A stretch of DNA of 64,000 nt from Streptomyces deccanensis (GCF_022385335.1 NZ_CP092431.1:6324001-6388000); one strand, 5' to 3'; counted from the first letter of the stretch, positions 48,393 to 58,277 are shown. Translations and numbers: made by a program. The notes: generated by a model from the sequence alone, not told the origin.

Positions 48393-50633
48393 ATGTCGGA
48401 GGCGGAGCGGGCTGGGGAATCCCGTCAGGACAAGGACGCACGTCTCCTCGCCGGGCGGTACCGGCTGGGAGGGGTCCTCGGTCGCGGCGGTATGGGCACG
48501 GTGTGGCGTGCCGAGGACGAGACGTTGGGCCGTACGGTCGCCGTCAAGGAGTTGCGGTTCCCGTCGAGCATCGACGCGGACGAGAAGCGGCGGCTGATCA
48601 CGCGTACGTTGCGCGAGGCCAAGGCGATCGCGCGGATCCGCAACAACGCCGCCGTGACGGTGTTCGACGTCGTCCACGAGGACGACCGGCCGTGGATCGT
48701 GATGGAGCTCGTCGAGGGCAAGTCGCTCGCCGAGGTCATCCGGGAGGACGGCGTCCTCGAACCGAGGCGGGCCGCCGAGGTGGGGCTCGCCATCCTCGAC
48801 GTGCTGCGCGCCGCGCACCGCGAGGGCATCCTGCACCGGGACGTGAAGCCGTCGAACGTGCTCATCGACAAGCGCGACGGCCGGGTCGTCCTCACCGACT
48901 TCGGTATCGCACAGGTCGAGGGCGACCCCTCCATCACCTCGACCGGCATGCTCGTGGGCGCTCCCTCGTACATCTCGCCGGAGCGGGCGCGCGGGCACAA
49001 GCCCGGGCCCGCCGCCGACCTGTGGTCCCTCGGCGGTCTGCTCTACGCGGCGGTCGAGGGGGTGCCGCCCTACGACAAGGGGTCGGCCATAGCGACGCTG
49101 ACCGCAGTGATGACCGAGCCGGTGCCGCCGCCGAAGCGCGCCGGGGCGCTGAAGGACGTCATCTTCGGCCTGCTCACCAAGGACCCCGAGCGGCGCCTCG
49201 ACGACGCCGGCGCACGGGCCCTGCTCAACAGCGTGATCCACGCGCCCGATCCCAAGGACGTCGATCCGGTGGACGCCACGCGGGTCGTGCCGTTGCCGCC
49301 GGTGCCGGAGGAGCGCTCGAAGAAGGGCGGTTCCGGTGGCGGCGGGGCCGGGGCCGGTGGCAAGAACGGGGGTGGCGAGCGGACTCGCGCGCCTCGATGG
49401 TCGATGCGCAAGGGCGCGGCTGGGGCCGGGGCCGGGGCCGGGACGGCGGCTGCCGGTTCCGGTGTCGGTACCGGTTCTGGTTCTGGTTCCGGTGTCGGTG
49501 TCGCTCGGGGGGCTTCCGGTGGGGCTTCGGGCGGTGCCTCCGGTGCCGCCTCCGGCGGGGCCGGTGTGAAGTCCTCGGCTTCGGCGGCCGTGACGACGCG
49601 GTCCGCTTCCGTCGGGGTGTCGTCCGCCGCCGACAGCGCGAAGTCCGGTGGGGGCGCGGCGCACGCGGCGGGCAAGTCGGCGTCCGGGGTGCCCGGACCG
49701 CGGGTCGGCGGTGCCGGTCAGGGTGCGGGATCGGGTGTGGGTGCCGGCGCGGGTGTGGGCAACTCCGTCTCGGCGGGGCGGACTTCGGGGTGGCCCGAGA
49801 TGCCGCCGCCGGATCTGCCGCCGAGGCCGGTGCCCAGGGCGCCCATCACGGACGTGGTGTCACGGCGGACGCTGGCGGTCATCGCGGTGGCCGTGGTCCT
49901 CGCCGTCCTCGGAACCGTGCTGGCGCTCACCCTCGGTGGGGACGGCGGCAGTTCGACCGACAGCAAGGGGCCCGACACCAAGGCGGCCGCGTCCAGCGGG
50001 GCGGCGTCGGGGAGCGACGCCGACAGCAAGGACGCGGACAAGGGCACGGACGCCGACAAGGCCAAGGGGTCCGACCCCAGCCCGGACGGGGAGACGACGG
50101 AGGAGGCCGGTTCGAGCGGGTCCGGGGGCAGTTCGCCGAGCCCCTCGGGCGGGTCGAACGGATCGGTCGGCGGTGACGGTTCCGGCTCGGGCTCGGGCGA
50201 CATCGCGACCAAGACGTACAAGAGCTCTCAGGGGTTCTCGATCGGGCTGCCCGACGGGTGGAAGTACCAGTCCACGGACGCCGCGGGCGCCCGATTCTCC
50301 GGCCCTGACGGTCAGCGGCTGCTCGTCGGGTGGACGTCCACGCCGAAGAGCGACCCGGTCGCGGACTGGAAGAACCAGGAACGCTACATGACGCGTCCGC
50401 AGTACGAGCGGATACGAATAGAGGCGGTGAACTACCGGGGCTGGAACGCGGCCGACTGGGAGTTCACCTATGTGGAGAGCGGTACGAAGAACCGGTCGAT
50501 CGACCGGGGGTTCGTCGTCGACTCGCGGCAGGGGTACGCGCTGATGTACACCGCGAAGGCCGCGAAGTGGAGCGGTGAGCTGCGCAAGGACACGTGGCGG
50601 ACCTTCACGAAGACCTTCGAGCCCAAGGCCTGA
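48393..50633 (+). CDS. Membrane Ser/Thr protein kinase 1 of the array
   Basis: The 746-residue PknB-type kinase has the glycine loop LGRGGMGTVWRAEDETLG and the ATP lysine in VAVKEL near residue 50. Its catalytic loop is ILHRDVKPSNVL and its DFG is LTDFGIAQVEG, followed by SPERARG. A Gly/Ala/Ser linker of about 180 residues leads to one helix near 490-512 (RRTLAVIAVAVVLAVLGTVL). A Ser/Asp-rich spacer and an extracellular domain (SSQGFSIGLPDGWKYQSTDA ... WRTFTKTFEPKA) follow. All catalytic residues are present. ATG 48393 with GAGGGG is preferred; ATG 48381 is close by. Confidence 0.94.
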   Translation: MSEAERAGESRQDKDARLLAGRYRLGGVLGRGGMGTVWRAEDETLGRTVAVKELRFPSSIDADEKRRLITRTLREAKAIARIRNNAAVTVFDVVHEDDRPWIVMELVEGKSLAEVIREDGVLEPRRAAEVGLAILDVLRAAHREGILHRDVKPSNVLIDKRDGRVVLTDFGIAQVEGDPSITSTGMLVGAPSYISPERARGHKPGPAADLWSLGGLLYAAVEGVPPYDKGSAIATLTAVMTEPVPPPKRAGALKDVIFGLLTKDPERRLDDAGARALLNSVIHAPDPKDVDPVDATRVVPLPPVPEERSKKGGSGGGGAGAGGKNGGGERTRAPRWSMRKGAAGAGAGAGTAAAGSGVGTGSGSGSGVGVARGASGGASGGASGAASGGAGVKSSASAAVTTRSASVGVSSAADSAKSGGGAAHAAGKSASGVPGPRVGGAGQGAGSGVGAGAGVGNSVSAGRTSGWPEMPPPDLPPRPVPRAPITDVVSRRTLAVIAVAVVLAVLGTVLALTLGGDGGSSTDSKGPDTKAAASSGAASGSDADSKDADKGTDADKAKGSDPSPDGETTEEAGSSGSGGSSPSPSGGSNGSVGGDGSGSGSGDIATKTYKSSQGFSIGLPDGWKYQSTDAAGARFSGPDGQRLLVGWTSTPKSDPVADWKNQERYMTRPQYERIRIEAVNYRGWNAADWEFTYVESGTKNRSIDRGFVVDSRQGYALMYTAKAAKWSGELRKDTWRTFTKTFEPKA

Positions 50634-51030
50634 GGTGCCGGGCGCTCGCGGCAGGGGCGCCTGACGCCTCGCCGCAGGGGCGCGTGCGGCCGGGTGTTGT
50701 GCGCCGGTGTGTGGGGCGCGGTGGCGCTGTGCCGCTCCGTGCTTCGGTTCGGGGTGCCGTACGGGGGCGTGCGGGTGCGCGGGCCGGGGCGAGTCGCCTC
50801 GATATGAGCTCGGCATCGGATGTTGTGCCCGCCCGGTGAGTTCGGGGACGGGCCTTCCGGGGAAGATCGGATGCGTTCGAGCGCATTCGAGACGAACGAG
50901 ATATCGCATCGAGTCAATGAGAGTTGCCTCCGGCACGTATCGTGAAGGGCTGCGGACCGTACGCAATCCAGAGCGGAACGGGTCGCTGGGCGAGCGGAAT
51001 TGACCAATCGGGCGGCCGGGGGAGGGCATT
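50634..51030. other. Intergenic region before the pseudokinase gene
   Basis: This 397-bp gap has no credible gene. The first half is GC-rich with runs of CGCAGGGGCGC. The second half (about 50850-50960) is AT-richer (GATATCGCATCGAGTCAATG) and is the likely promoter region for the downstream gene, which suggests the array is not a single transcript. Confidence 0.5.
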
Positions 51031-53901
51031 GTGGACGAATACGCGGGGCGAGTACTCGCCGACCGCTATCGCCTGCCGCTGCCGCCCTCCGACGAGTACG
51101 AACTCGCCGCCGAGATACGGGCCTTCGACACCTACAGCGGACAGGAAGTCCTGGTCCGGCAGGTGCCGTTGCCCGAGGTGGTCGAGGCGGAGGTGCTCGA
51201 CTCGGACGGTCTGCCCGAGGGGTACGTCGCACGGGACGGCGGGGTACGCCGGGGTGCGGCTCGGGCCACGCGCGGGTCCGCCGACCCCGCTGTCCGGCGG
51301 GCCATCGAGGCCGCGCAGGCCGCCGCGCAGATCCCCGACCACCCCCGGCTCGACCAGGTCTTCGACGTGTTCGCCGAAGGCGGCTCGTTGTGGATAGTGA
51401 GCGAACTGGTGTCCGCCCGGACCCTGGAGACGCTGCTCGCTGAGCAGCCGTTGACGCCGTACCGCGCGGCGGAGGTCGCCGCCGACGTGCTCACCGCGCT
51501 GCGCGCGCTGCACGCGCACGGCTGGGTCCACCGGAACATCACCGCCCGCACCGTGCTGGTCTGCGACGACGGCCGGGTGATGCTGACCGGGCTGGCCGCC
51601 GGGGCGGCGGAAGAGGCGCTGTGCGGGTACGACCCGGTGCCCGCGCGGGAGTTCGAGGACAGGCCGCCCGCGCCCCCCGTGGGTGGCGCGGGGGCGTCTG
51701 CCGTGGGGCCGGGTGGAGGGCAGGGGCCGCGGCAGGTTCCGGTGCCGCCCGGCGGGGTGCGGGACGTCCGGCGTGACCCGGTGCCGCCCGGCGGTGTCCC
51801 CGGTGCCCGCGGCGGCGCGCTGCCCGGAGGCGGCGGGACGTTCGGCGGCGCGCGCGGTGGTGGGCCCGGCGGCGCGTCGCCCAGTGGTTCGGTCGAGGAT
51901 CCCGAGGCCGCGCGGCGGGCCGCGATAGAGGCGCGGGCGGGGAGCGCGGCTCCGGGGGCGGACCCCTCCGGGGGACAGCGCGCGCTGGAGGCCGGCGGGG
52001 ACGCGCGGGCGGCGCGGGCGGGTGCCATCGCGGCGTACCGGGCTGGTGCGCGGGCCGCGGCCCGTGTGCAGGACGACCAACGCGGCGGGCCGGGCACGGG
52101 GTTGCCCGCGCAGCGGCCGGCACCGCAGGACGGGACGTCGGAGGCGGGACGGGACAGCGGACCGACGTCCGGGGCGGCGACGCGCCCGGTGCCGCTCCAC
52201 CAGATCGCCGACCCCTACGGCGTCCTCGCGAACGGCGGACCCACGAGCGCCTGGCACGGAGCCCTGCCGCGCGGGGGAGCGGACGCGTCCGGTGCGGACG
52301 ACCGCCGTAGGGCCGACAGCGGTACGACCGACAGCGGTACGGCCGCCAGCAGGACGACCGACGGTGGTGCCCCCGGCGGCTACGGCGCCCACGATGGGGC
52401 CACGCCCGGCGACGCGCCGTACGGTGGCGGAGCGGTCGGCGGCGGAAGGGTCGGCTACGGCACGGGCGGTGGGACGGTCGGCGGTGGCTCGGTCGGTGGC
52501 GGGGCGGGCGGTGGTGCGTACGCCGACGCCGGGTCCGGCGCCCCGGTTCCCGTGGGTGTGACGGACGCCGTGCCCTGGGACGCCGGCGGGGCCGGGGCCG
52601 CTCCTCGGCGGGGGCCCGCGACCGCGCTCGCGGCCGAGCGCGCACGCCAGGCGCGGATGGCTCTGGTGGGGCCGGTCACGGAGCGATGGGCGCCCGAGCA
52701 GGCCGGACCGGTGCACGAGAACTGGCAGTTGGCCGCGCCGATCGGACCGGCCACGGATCTGTGGGCGCTCGGCGCGCTGCTGTTCCGGGCCGTGCAGGGG
52801 CATGCGCCGTACCCGGAGGAGAACACCGCCGAGCTGGTGCAGCTGGTGTGCGCCGAGCCGCCCGCGTTCGCCGAGGAGTGCGGACCGTTGCGGCCGGTCG
52901 TGGAGTCGCTGCTGCGGCAGGACCCCACCGAGCGGCTGGACTTCGAGGAACTGCGCGGCTGGCTGCGCTCCCTGGTGCGGTCGGCGCCCGAACCCGAGGC
53001 CGGTACGCACGTCGTGCCCGCGCCGCCCGTCGACGCGAGCCGGCTGCCGATCGTACGGCGGCGGGGCGAACTCGTCCGCAGACGACGGGCCGGGCTGCCC
53101 GCGACCAGCGCGCACGCCCGCCACAAGCGCACTCGGCAGGACGGCAGGCCCCAACCCCGCAAGCTGGGCCGGAACCTGCTCCTGCTGATCCTGCTCGCGC
53201 TGGCCGCCGCCATCACGTACGCCATGGTGTTCATGCCCAAGGCCACGCCGAGCAGCGGGGGCGCTGACACCGGCAGCCGTACGGACAGTGTCGGGCAGCC
53301 CAGTTCGGCGCCGGAGGCGAGCGGTGACTCACGGCCCGGTCAGAACTCCAGCTCACCCGACGGTGGCGAGGAGGGCCAGAGCGACGCGAGCCCGTCGCCG
53401 TCGGAGTCGTCCGGGTCCACGCAGACGCAGACCGGCGATCCCGAGGTCGCCCAGGGGTTCACCCTGCGCAAGGACCCCGAGGGCTTCCAGGTCGCCGTGG
53501 CCACCGGCTGGGACCGTGCCGGCCGGAACGGGCGCGGCCAGATCGTCTACTCCCAGGGCGGCTTCGAGCTGATCCTCGTCCCCGGGCGGGACAGCACGGG
53601 GACGTACGGCAGCGATCCGCTGAAGTACCAGCGGGAGGACGAGCGCGAGTTGCAGCCCTTCCGCGACTCGTCCTGGGCCACCTCCACCGGCATGCGGCTG
53701 ATCGAGGTGGGCGGGGTGACCTCGGCCGAGGGGCAGTTCACCTGGCAGGACTCCGAGGGGCGCGGCGTCTTCGTACGCAACCTCGTGATCCTGCTCGACG
53801 GGCGGTACCACGTGGTGCAGGTGCGCGGGCCGGAGGCGGAGCGGGACGAGGTCACCCGGCTGTACGAGCAGGCGGCGGCCACGTACAAGGCGACCGGCTG
53901 A
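51031..53901 (+). CDS. Ser/Thr kinase-like protein 2 of the array: predicted pseudokinase with low-complexity insert
   Basis: The 956-residue product keeps the outline of the family. The N-lobe has VLVRQVPLP in place of VAVKEL. The catalytic loop is WVHRNITARTVLV (HRD to HRN, Lys lost), and LTGLAAG replaces the DFG motif. The glycine loop is also absent. About 350 residues of Gly/Ala/Arg/Pro-rich sequence then intervene before the C-lobe resumes (PIGPATDLWALGALLFRAVQ, LLRQDPTERLDFEELRGWLR). One helix near residue 715 (LLLLILLALAAAITYAMVF) and an external domain (VAQGFTLRKDPEGFQVAVAT) follow. Catalysis is unlikely; a scaffold or regulator role is inferred. Confidence 0.9.
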   Translation: MDEYAGRVLADRYRLPLPPSDEYELAAEIRAFDTYSGQEVLVRQVPLPEVVEAEVLDSDGLPEGYVARDGGVRRGAARATRGSADPAVRRAIEAAQAAAQIPDHPRLDQVFDVFAEGGSLWIVSELVSARTLETLLAEQPLTPYRAAEVAADVLTALRALHAHGWVHRNITARTVLVCDDGRVMLTGLAAGAAEEALCGYDPVPAREFEDRPPAPPVGGAGASAVGPGGGQGPRQVPVPPGGVRDVRRDPVPPGGVPGARGGALPGGGGTFGGARGGGPGGASPSGSVEDPEAARRAAIEARAGSAAPGADPSGGQRALEAGGDARAARAGAIAAYRAGARAAARVQDDQRGGPGTGLPAQRPAPQDGTSEAGRDSGPTSGAATRPVPLHQIADPYGVLANGGPTSAWHGALPRGGADASGADDRRRADSGTTDSGTAASRTTDGGAPGGYGAHDGATPGDAPYGGGAVGGGRVGYGTGGGTVGGGSVGGGAGGGAYADAGSGAPVPVGVTDAVPWDAGGAGAAPRRGPATALAAERARQARMALVGPVTERWAPEQAGPVHENWQLAAPIGPATDLWALGALLFRAVQGHAPYPEENTAELVQLVCAEPPAFAEECGPLRPVVESLLRQDPTERLDFEELRGWLRSLVRSAPEPEAGTHVVPAPPVDASRLPIVRRRGELVRRRRAGLPATSAHARHKRTRQDGRPQPRKLGRNLLLLILLALAAAITYAMVFMPKATPSSGGADTGSRTDSVGQPSSAPEASGDSRPGQNSSSPDGGEEGQSDASPSPSESSGSTQTQTGDPEVAQGFTLRKDPEGFQVAVATGWDRAGRNGRGQIVYSQGGFELILVPGRDSTGTYGSDPLKYQREDERELQPFRDSSWATSTGMRLIEVGGVTSAEGQFTWQDSEGRGVFVRNLVILLDGRYHVVQVRGPEAERDEVTRLYEQAAATYKATG

Positions 53902-53947
53902 GCGATCGGCCGACCGGCGGGCCGTCGGCGGCGTGCGTCGGCGCGTC

Positions 53948-54016
53948 GGCTGTTCGGGTCGGCGGCGCTGGGCTGTTGGGGTCGGCGGCGCTCGGCTGTT
54001 CGGGTCGGCGGCGGAA
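53948..54016 (+). repeat. Three 23-bp tandem repeats between kinase genes
   Basis: Units at 53948-53970, 53971-53993 and 53994-54016 follow GGCTGTTCGGGTCGGCGGCG plus three bases, with a single internal change in the second. They lie in the 235-bp gap after the pseudokinase. Confidence 0.88.
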
Positions 54017-54136
54017 GGTTGCGCTCCGTTCGCGGAAGCGAGAACCGTCACAGTGCGGTCTCTGTGCGGCCCGGCCGGTTCCCCGGGTCGCGGGCCGCTC
54101 CCTACTCTGACCCTGTCAAGAACATTGCGGGGCAAC

Positions 54137-55936
54137 GTGAATCAGATGCAGGGCCAGCTCCTCGCGGGGCGCTACCGGCTCGTCGACACCATCGGCAGCG
54201 GTGGCATGGGACGGGTCTGGCGTGCGCACGATGAGGTGCTGCACCGGGCGGTCGCGGTCAAGGAGTTGACGGCCGCGCTGTATGTCTCGGAGAGCGAGCA
54301 GGCCATCCTGTTGCGGCGGACCCGGGCCGAGGCGCGCGCGGCGGCACGGATCAACCACGCGGCCGTCGTCACCGTGCACGACGTGCTGGAGCACGACAAC
54401 CGCCCGTGGATCGTCATGGAGTTGGTCGAGGGCGTCTCGCTGGCCGACGCCGTGCGGGACCGGGGGCGGGTGGAGGCGCGCGAGGCGGCGCGGATCGGTG
54501 TGTGGGTGCTGCGCGCGCTGCGGGCCGCCCACCGGGCCGGTGTGCTGCACCGCGATGTGAAGCCGGGGAACGTGCTGCTCGCCGAGGACGGCCGGGTCAT
54601 GCTCACCGACTTCGGTATCGCGCAGGTCGAGGGTGACACCACGATCACCCGGACCGGCGAGATCGTCGGTTCCGTCGACTACATCGCCCCCGAGCGGGTG
54701 CGCGGGCAGGAACCCGGTCCCGCCTCCGATCTGTGGTCCCTGGGCGCCACCCTCTATACGGCGGTGGCCGGCAAGTCGCCGTTCCGGCGCACCACTCCGC
54801 TCACCACCATGCAGGCCGTGGTGAGCGAGGAGGCCGAGGAACCGGCGGACGCCGGGGCGTTGGGGCCCGTCATCACCGCGCTGCTGTGCAAGGACCCCGC
54901 CCTGCGTCCCGGTCCCGACGAGGCCGAGCAGATGCTCGCCGAGGCGGCGGAGGGGCGGCGACCCCGGGAGGCGCAGGCGTATCTGGCGACTCGGGAGCAT
55001 GCGGGGGGCGAGGGGGCCGGATCGGAGGGCTCGGGCGACCTGGAGGGTGCGGGCTCCGGCGGGGCGGATGGCTGGGGGCACGCGCAGGGCTCGGGTGGAG
55101 TCGGCGGCCCTGGCGAAGCGAGTGGAACCAGTGGTGTCGGTGGTGTCGGGGCAACGAGTGGTGCCGGCGGGGTTAGTGCGCAGGGGGCGGAGTACTCCAC
55201 CGGGGCCGTTGGCGGCTGGAGCGGCGGGGCCGGTGGTTTCGGTGGGGCCGGGGTGTCGGCCGCTCCGGCGTCCGGCGCCCATCGGACGAACTCCGTGCCC
55301 GCCGCTCCGACCGCCCAGCGGCGCCGCCGGGGCCGTACGGTCGCCCTCGTGCTGCTGCTGGCGGTGCTGGTCGGAGGCGCCGGTGCCGTCGCGCTGCACT
55401 ACGCGGGCGGGTGGTTCGCGGGGAGTGGCTCCACCGCGGACGGATCGGGCGGGTCGGAGGACGGGGGCCAGTCGGCCGACGGGGTGCCCGAGGGGTGGGA
55501 GCGGGTCGAGGATCCGCAGGGCTTCAGCCTCGCGCTGCCCAAGGGGTGGAAGCGGCAGGTGGAGGGCTCGCAGATCGACTACACGCCCGACGGCGGTGAG
55601 CACTTCCTCCGGATCGCCGTGGACGACTCGCCGGACTTCGACAGCCCGTACCACCACCAGCTCGACCTGGAGGAGCAGGTGCGGACGCGGCCGCAGTACG
55701 ACCGGGTGCGACTGGAGGAGAACATCTTCCGCGACCGGCCGGGCGCGCTGTGGGACTTCACGTGGACCGCGCCGGCGAAGGACACGGAGTTCCCCGGGCC
55801 GCGCCGGGCGATCGAGCAGATGTACCTCTCTCGGGACGGCGTCGAGTACACGATCTACATGTCCTCGCCCGCGGCGGACTGGAAGACGGCCGAGAAGCAG
55901 TTCTACGCGGTGCTGCGCAGCTGGCGGCCTGCGTAG
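54137..55936 (+). CDS. Membrane Ser/Thr protein kinase 3 of the array
   Basis: The 599-residue PknB-type kinase has GSGGMGRVWRAHDEVLHR, the Lys in VAVKELTAAL, VLHRDVKPGNVLL, LTDFGIAQVEG and APERVRG, so it looks active. A Gly/Ser-rich linker (GTSGVGGVGATSGAGGVSAQ) leads to one helix near 405-425 (VALVLLLAVLVGGAGAVALH). The external domain (DPQGFSLALPKGWKRQVEGS ... YMSSPAADWKTAEKQFYAVL) is of the same type as in its neighbours. GTG 54137 or ATG 54146 (MQGQLLAGRYRL) could be the start. Confidence 0.94.
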   Translation: MNQMQGQLLAGRYRLVDTIGSGGMGRVWRAHDEVLHRAVAVKELTAALYVSESEQAILLRRTRAEARAAARINHAAVVTVHDVLEHDNRPWIVMELVEGVSLADAVRDRGRVEAREAARIGVWVLRALRAAHRAGVLHRDVKPGNVLLAEDGRVMLTDFGIAQVEGDTTITRTGEIVGSVDYIAPERVRGQEPGPASDLWSLGATLYTAVAGKSPFRRTTPLTTMQAVVSEEAEEPADAGALGPVITALLCKDPALRPGPDEAEQMLAEAAEGRRPREAQAYLATREHAGGEGAGSEGSGDLEGAGSGGADGWGHAQGSGGVGGPGEASGTSGVGGVGATSGAGGVSAQGAEYSTGAVGGWSGGAGGFGGAGVSAAPASGAHRTNSVPAAPTAQRRRRGRTVALVLLLAVLVGGAGAVALHYAGGWFAGSGSTADGSGGSEDGGQSADGVPEGWERVEDPQGFSLALPKGWKRQVEGSQIDYTPDGGEHFLRIAVDDSPDFDSPYHHQLDLEEQVRTRPQYDRVRLEENIFRDRPGALWDFTWTAPAKDTEFPGPRRAIEQMYLSRDGVEYTIYMSSPAADWKTAEKQFYAVLRSWRPA

Positions 55937-56417
55937 CGGTGAGCCCCGGCGGACCGCCGACCGAGGTGGGGCGGCAGACGTGGTCCGAGGCGCGCCCGTC
56001 GGCCCGGCCCGCGCCTGCCGACCGGCCCGCCCTGCGCCCCACCGACCGGCCCGCGCCTGCCGACCGGCCAGCCCCGCGCCGACCGGCCCGTGTCCACCGG
56101 CCCGCCCCGCGCCGACCGCCCCGCGTCGACCGGCCCGCGCCTGCCGACCGGCCAGTCCCGCGCCCACCGGCCTGCCCCGCCCCGCGCCGACCTGCCAGTC
56201 CCGCGCCGACCGGCCAGTCCCGCGCCGACCGGCCCGTGTCCACTGGCCCGCCCAACGCCCGCCGACCGGACCGCGACCGCCGGACCGCGCCGCGCGGCGC
56301 TCGTGGAGCGCTCGTGAGGCGCTTGTGAGGCGCTCGTGAGACGTGTGTGCGGCGCTTGTCGGCCAGCCGGTCGCGCGGCACCGGAGGGTTCGGGTCCGGT
56401 GCGGCATGATGGGGCGC
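55937..56417. repeat. 481-bp gene-free gap with GC-rich tandem repeats
   Basis: From about 55996 to 56290 the DNA is a run of imperfect units of about 17-21 bp built on CCGACCGGCCCGCGCCTG and its variants. At about 56298-56341 there is a second array of 11-bp units (GGCGCTCGTGA / GGCGCTTGTGA). No coding potential was accepted despite long open frames, because they follow the repeats. The promoter of the next kinase gene, if separate, must lie in the last 80 bp. Confidence 0.8.
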
Positions 56418-58277
56418 ATGGGGACCGAGGGGGAGAGCGTCCGTGTCATAGCCGGGCGTTACCGGCTGGAGGCCAGGATCGGCCGCGGCGGTATGGGGAT
56501 CGTGTGGCGGGCCACCGACCAGCTCCTCGGTCGGCAGGTGGCGGTCAAGGAACTCGCCCTGGACGACTCGCTCCCCGAGGAGCGCTCCCGGCAGCGGCGT
56601 GAGCGCACCCTGCGGGAGGCACGGGCGGTCGCCCGGCTCGGCCACCCGCACATCATCGTCGTGCACGACGTCGTCGAGCAGGACGAACGGCCCTATATCG
56701 TCATGGAGTTGATCGACGGCGGCTCGCTCGCGGAGCGGATCGAGGAGCAGGGGCCCGTCGACGCGCGGGAGGCCGCGCGGATCGGGATCGCTCTGCTGGG
56801 CGCGCTGCGGCGGGCGCACGACGCGGGGGTCCTGCACCGCGACCTCAAGCCCGCGAACGTCCTGCTGGAGAACGGCACCGACCGGGTCGTCCTCACCGAC
56901 TTCGGGATCGCCCAGGTCGCCGGCGCGACCACGCTCACCGAGAGCGGGTCCTTCGTCGGCTCGCCCGAGTACACCGCCCCGGAGCGCATGTCCGGGGTCC
57001 GCACCGGGCCGGAGTCCGACCTGTGGTCGCTGGGCGCGCTGCTGTGTGCCGTGCTCAGCGGGGAATCGCCGTTCCGGCGCGACTCGTTGGGCGGGATCCT
57101 GCACGCGGTCGTCGTCGACGAGATCCGGCCGCCCGCGCAGGCCGCGCCGCTGCTCCCGGTCGTACGGGGGCTGCTGGAGCGCGATCCGGACCGGCGGCTC
57201 GACGCGGCGGAGGCCGAGCGGTTGCTGCGGGCGTTCCGGGAGACCGGCCGGACGCCGCGCACGACGAAGCACCCGAGGACGTCGCCGGGCTACACCCCGA
57301 CCCGGCGGGACGTGCCGCGCCAGGGGCGGGACGCGCGGCGTACGGATGCCGCGGGGGGAGCGGGGGGCGCCGGGGCCGCCGCCCAGGACGTAACGGCGGC
57401 CGGGGGCGGACCGTCGCCGTCGGGTCCGGGCGGGCCCGGTTCGGAGGCGCTGCGGGAGCAGCCCGGGCAGCAGCGGCCGCCGCACTCCACCCGGAGTGTG
57501 CTGGTCGCGGCCGCGCTGGTGGCGGCGATGGCCGGGGCGGGTGTCTCGGCGGCGGCGCTGCTGATGCGGGAGGGGGGCGGTGGGGGCGGCACGCCGGGCA
57601 GTTCGGCGCCGCGGACGCCGGGCGCGTCGGACACGGCGGGCGAGTCGGGGCAGTCCGGACAGTCGGGATCGCCGGGCGGGTCGGGAGGGTCCGGCACGCC
57701 GAGTGCTTCGCGCACTCCGGGTGTGTCGGGCGGATCCGGAGGGTCCGGCGCTACGTCCGGTACGGCTGGTACCTCCGGCACGTCGGGTGACGTGACTCCC
57801 ACCGTGACGCGGTCTCGGGCGGCCACCGCGCCGACCGTGCCCTCGGGGTACCGGCTGGCGGAGGACGAGCGGGGCTTCAGCCTCGCGGTGCCGGACGACT
57901 TCACCCGGGAACCGCAGGGCGAGCGGGTCTTCTACATGTCGCCGGGGCAGGTGATCCGGATCGGGGTCAAGGTCGACGACCCGGAGGCGGGCGGGCCGGC
58001 CGGGGTGATGCGGCGCGCCCACGCGAAGGGACCGTCCACGAACCCCGGTTACCGCGACGGCCGGGTCACCGAGACCACGCACGACGGCCGGCCGGCCGCG
58101 CTCTGGGAGTTCACCTGGGACGGCTTCAGCGCGGCGGAGGGGCCCCGGCACACGTACGACCTCTGCTGGGAGCGGGACGGTCGGCTGTACGACGTATGGG
58201 TGTCGGCGCCGGTCGGGAGGGTGAGCGAGGCCAAGGAGTACTTCGACGTGGCGGTGGACACGTTCGTACGTCACTGA
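56418..58277 (+). CDS. Membrane Ser/Thr protein kinase 4 of the array
   Basis: The 619-residue kinase has IGRGGMGIVWRATDQLLG, VAVKELALDD, VLHRDLKPANVLLE, LTDFGIAQVAG and APERMSG, all intact. After a Gly/Ser/Thr/Pro linker and one helix near 375-398 (VLVAAALVAAMAGAGVSAAA) come Ser/Gly repeats. The external domain (EDERGFSLAVPDDFTREPQG ... VSEAKEYFDVAVDTF) follows. ATG 56418 with GGGG upstream is chosen; ATGs at 56406 and 56409 are in frame as well. Confidence 0.94.
   Translation: MGTEGESVRVIAGRYRLEARIGRGGMGIVWRATDQLLGRQVAVKELALDDSLPEERSRQRRERTLREARAVARLGHPHIIVVHDVVEQDERPYIVMELIDGGSLAERIEEQGPVDAREAARIGIALLGALRRAHDAGVLHRDLKPANVLLENGTDRVVLTDFGIAQVAGATTLTESGSFVGSPEYTAPERMSGVRTGPESDLWSLGALLCAVLSGESPFRRDSLGGILHAVVVDEIRPPAQAAPLLPVVRGLLERDPDRRLDAAEAERLLRAFRETGRTPRTTKHPRTSPGYTPTRRDVPRQGRDARRTDAAGGAGGAGAAAQDVTAAGGGPSPSGPGGPGSEALREQPGQQRPPHSTRSVLVAAALVAAMAGAGVSAAALLMREGGGGGGTPGSSAPRTPGASDTAGESGQSGQSGSPGGSGGSGTPSASRTPGVSGGSGGSGATSGTAGTSGTSGDVTPTVTRSRAATAPTVPSGYRLAEDERGFSLAVPDDFTREPQGERVFYMSPGQVIRIGVKVDDPEAGGPAGVMRRAHAKGPSTNPGYRDGRVTETTHDGRPAALWEFTWDGFSAAEGPRHTYDLCWERDGRLYDVWVSAPVGRVSEAKEYFDVAVDTFVRH

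Noticed and set aside
53933..54136. In-frame upstream extension of kinase 3
   Set aside because: It would translate the 23-bp repeats. The kinase family starts shortly before the glycine loop, so GTG 54137 was preferred.
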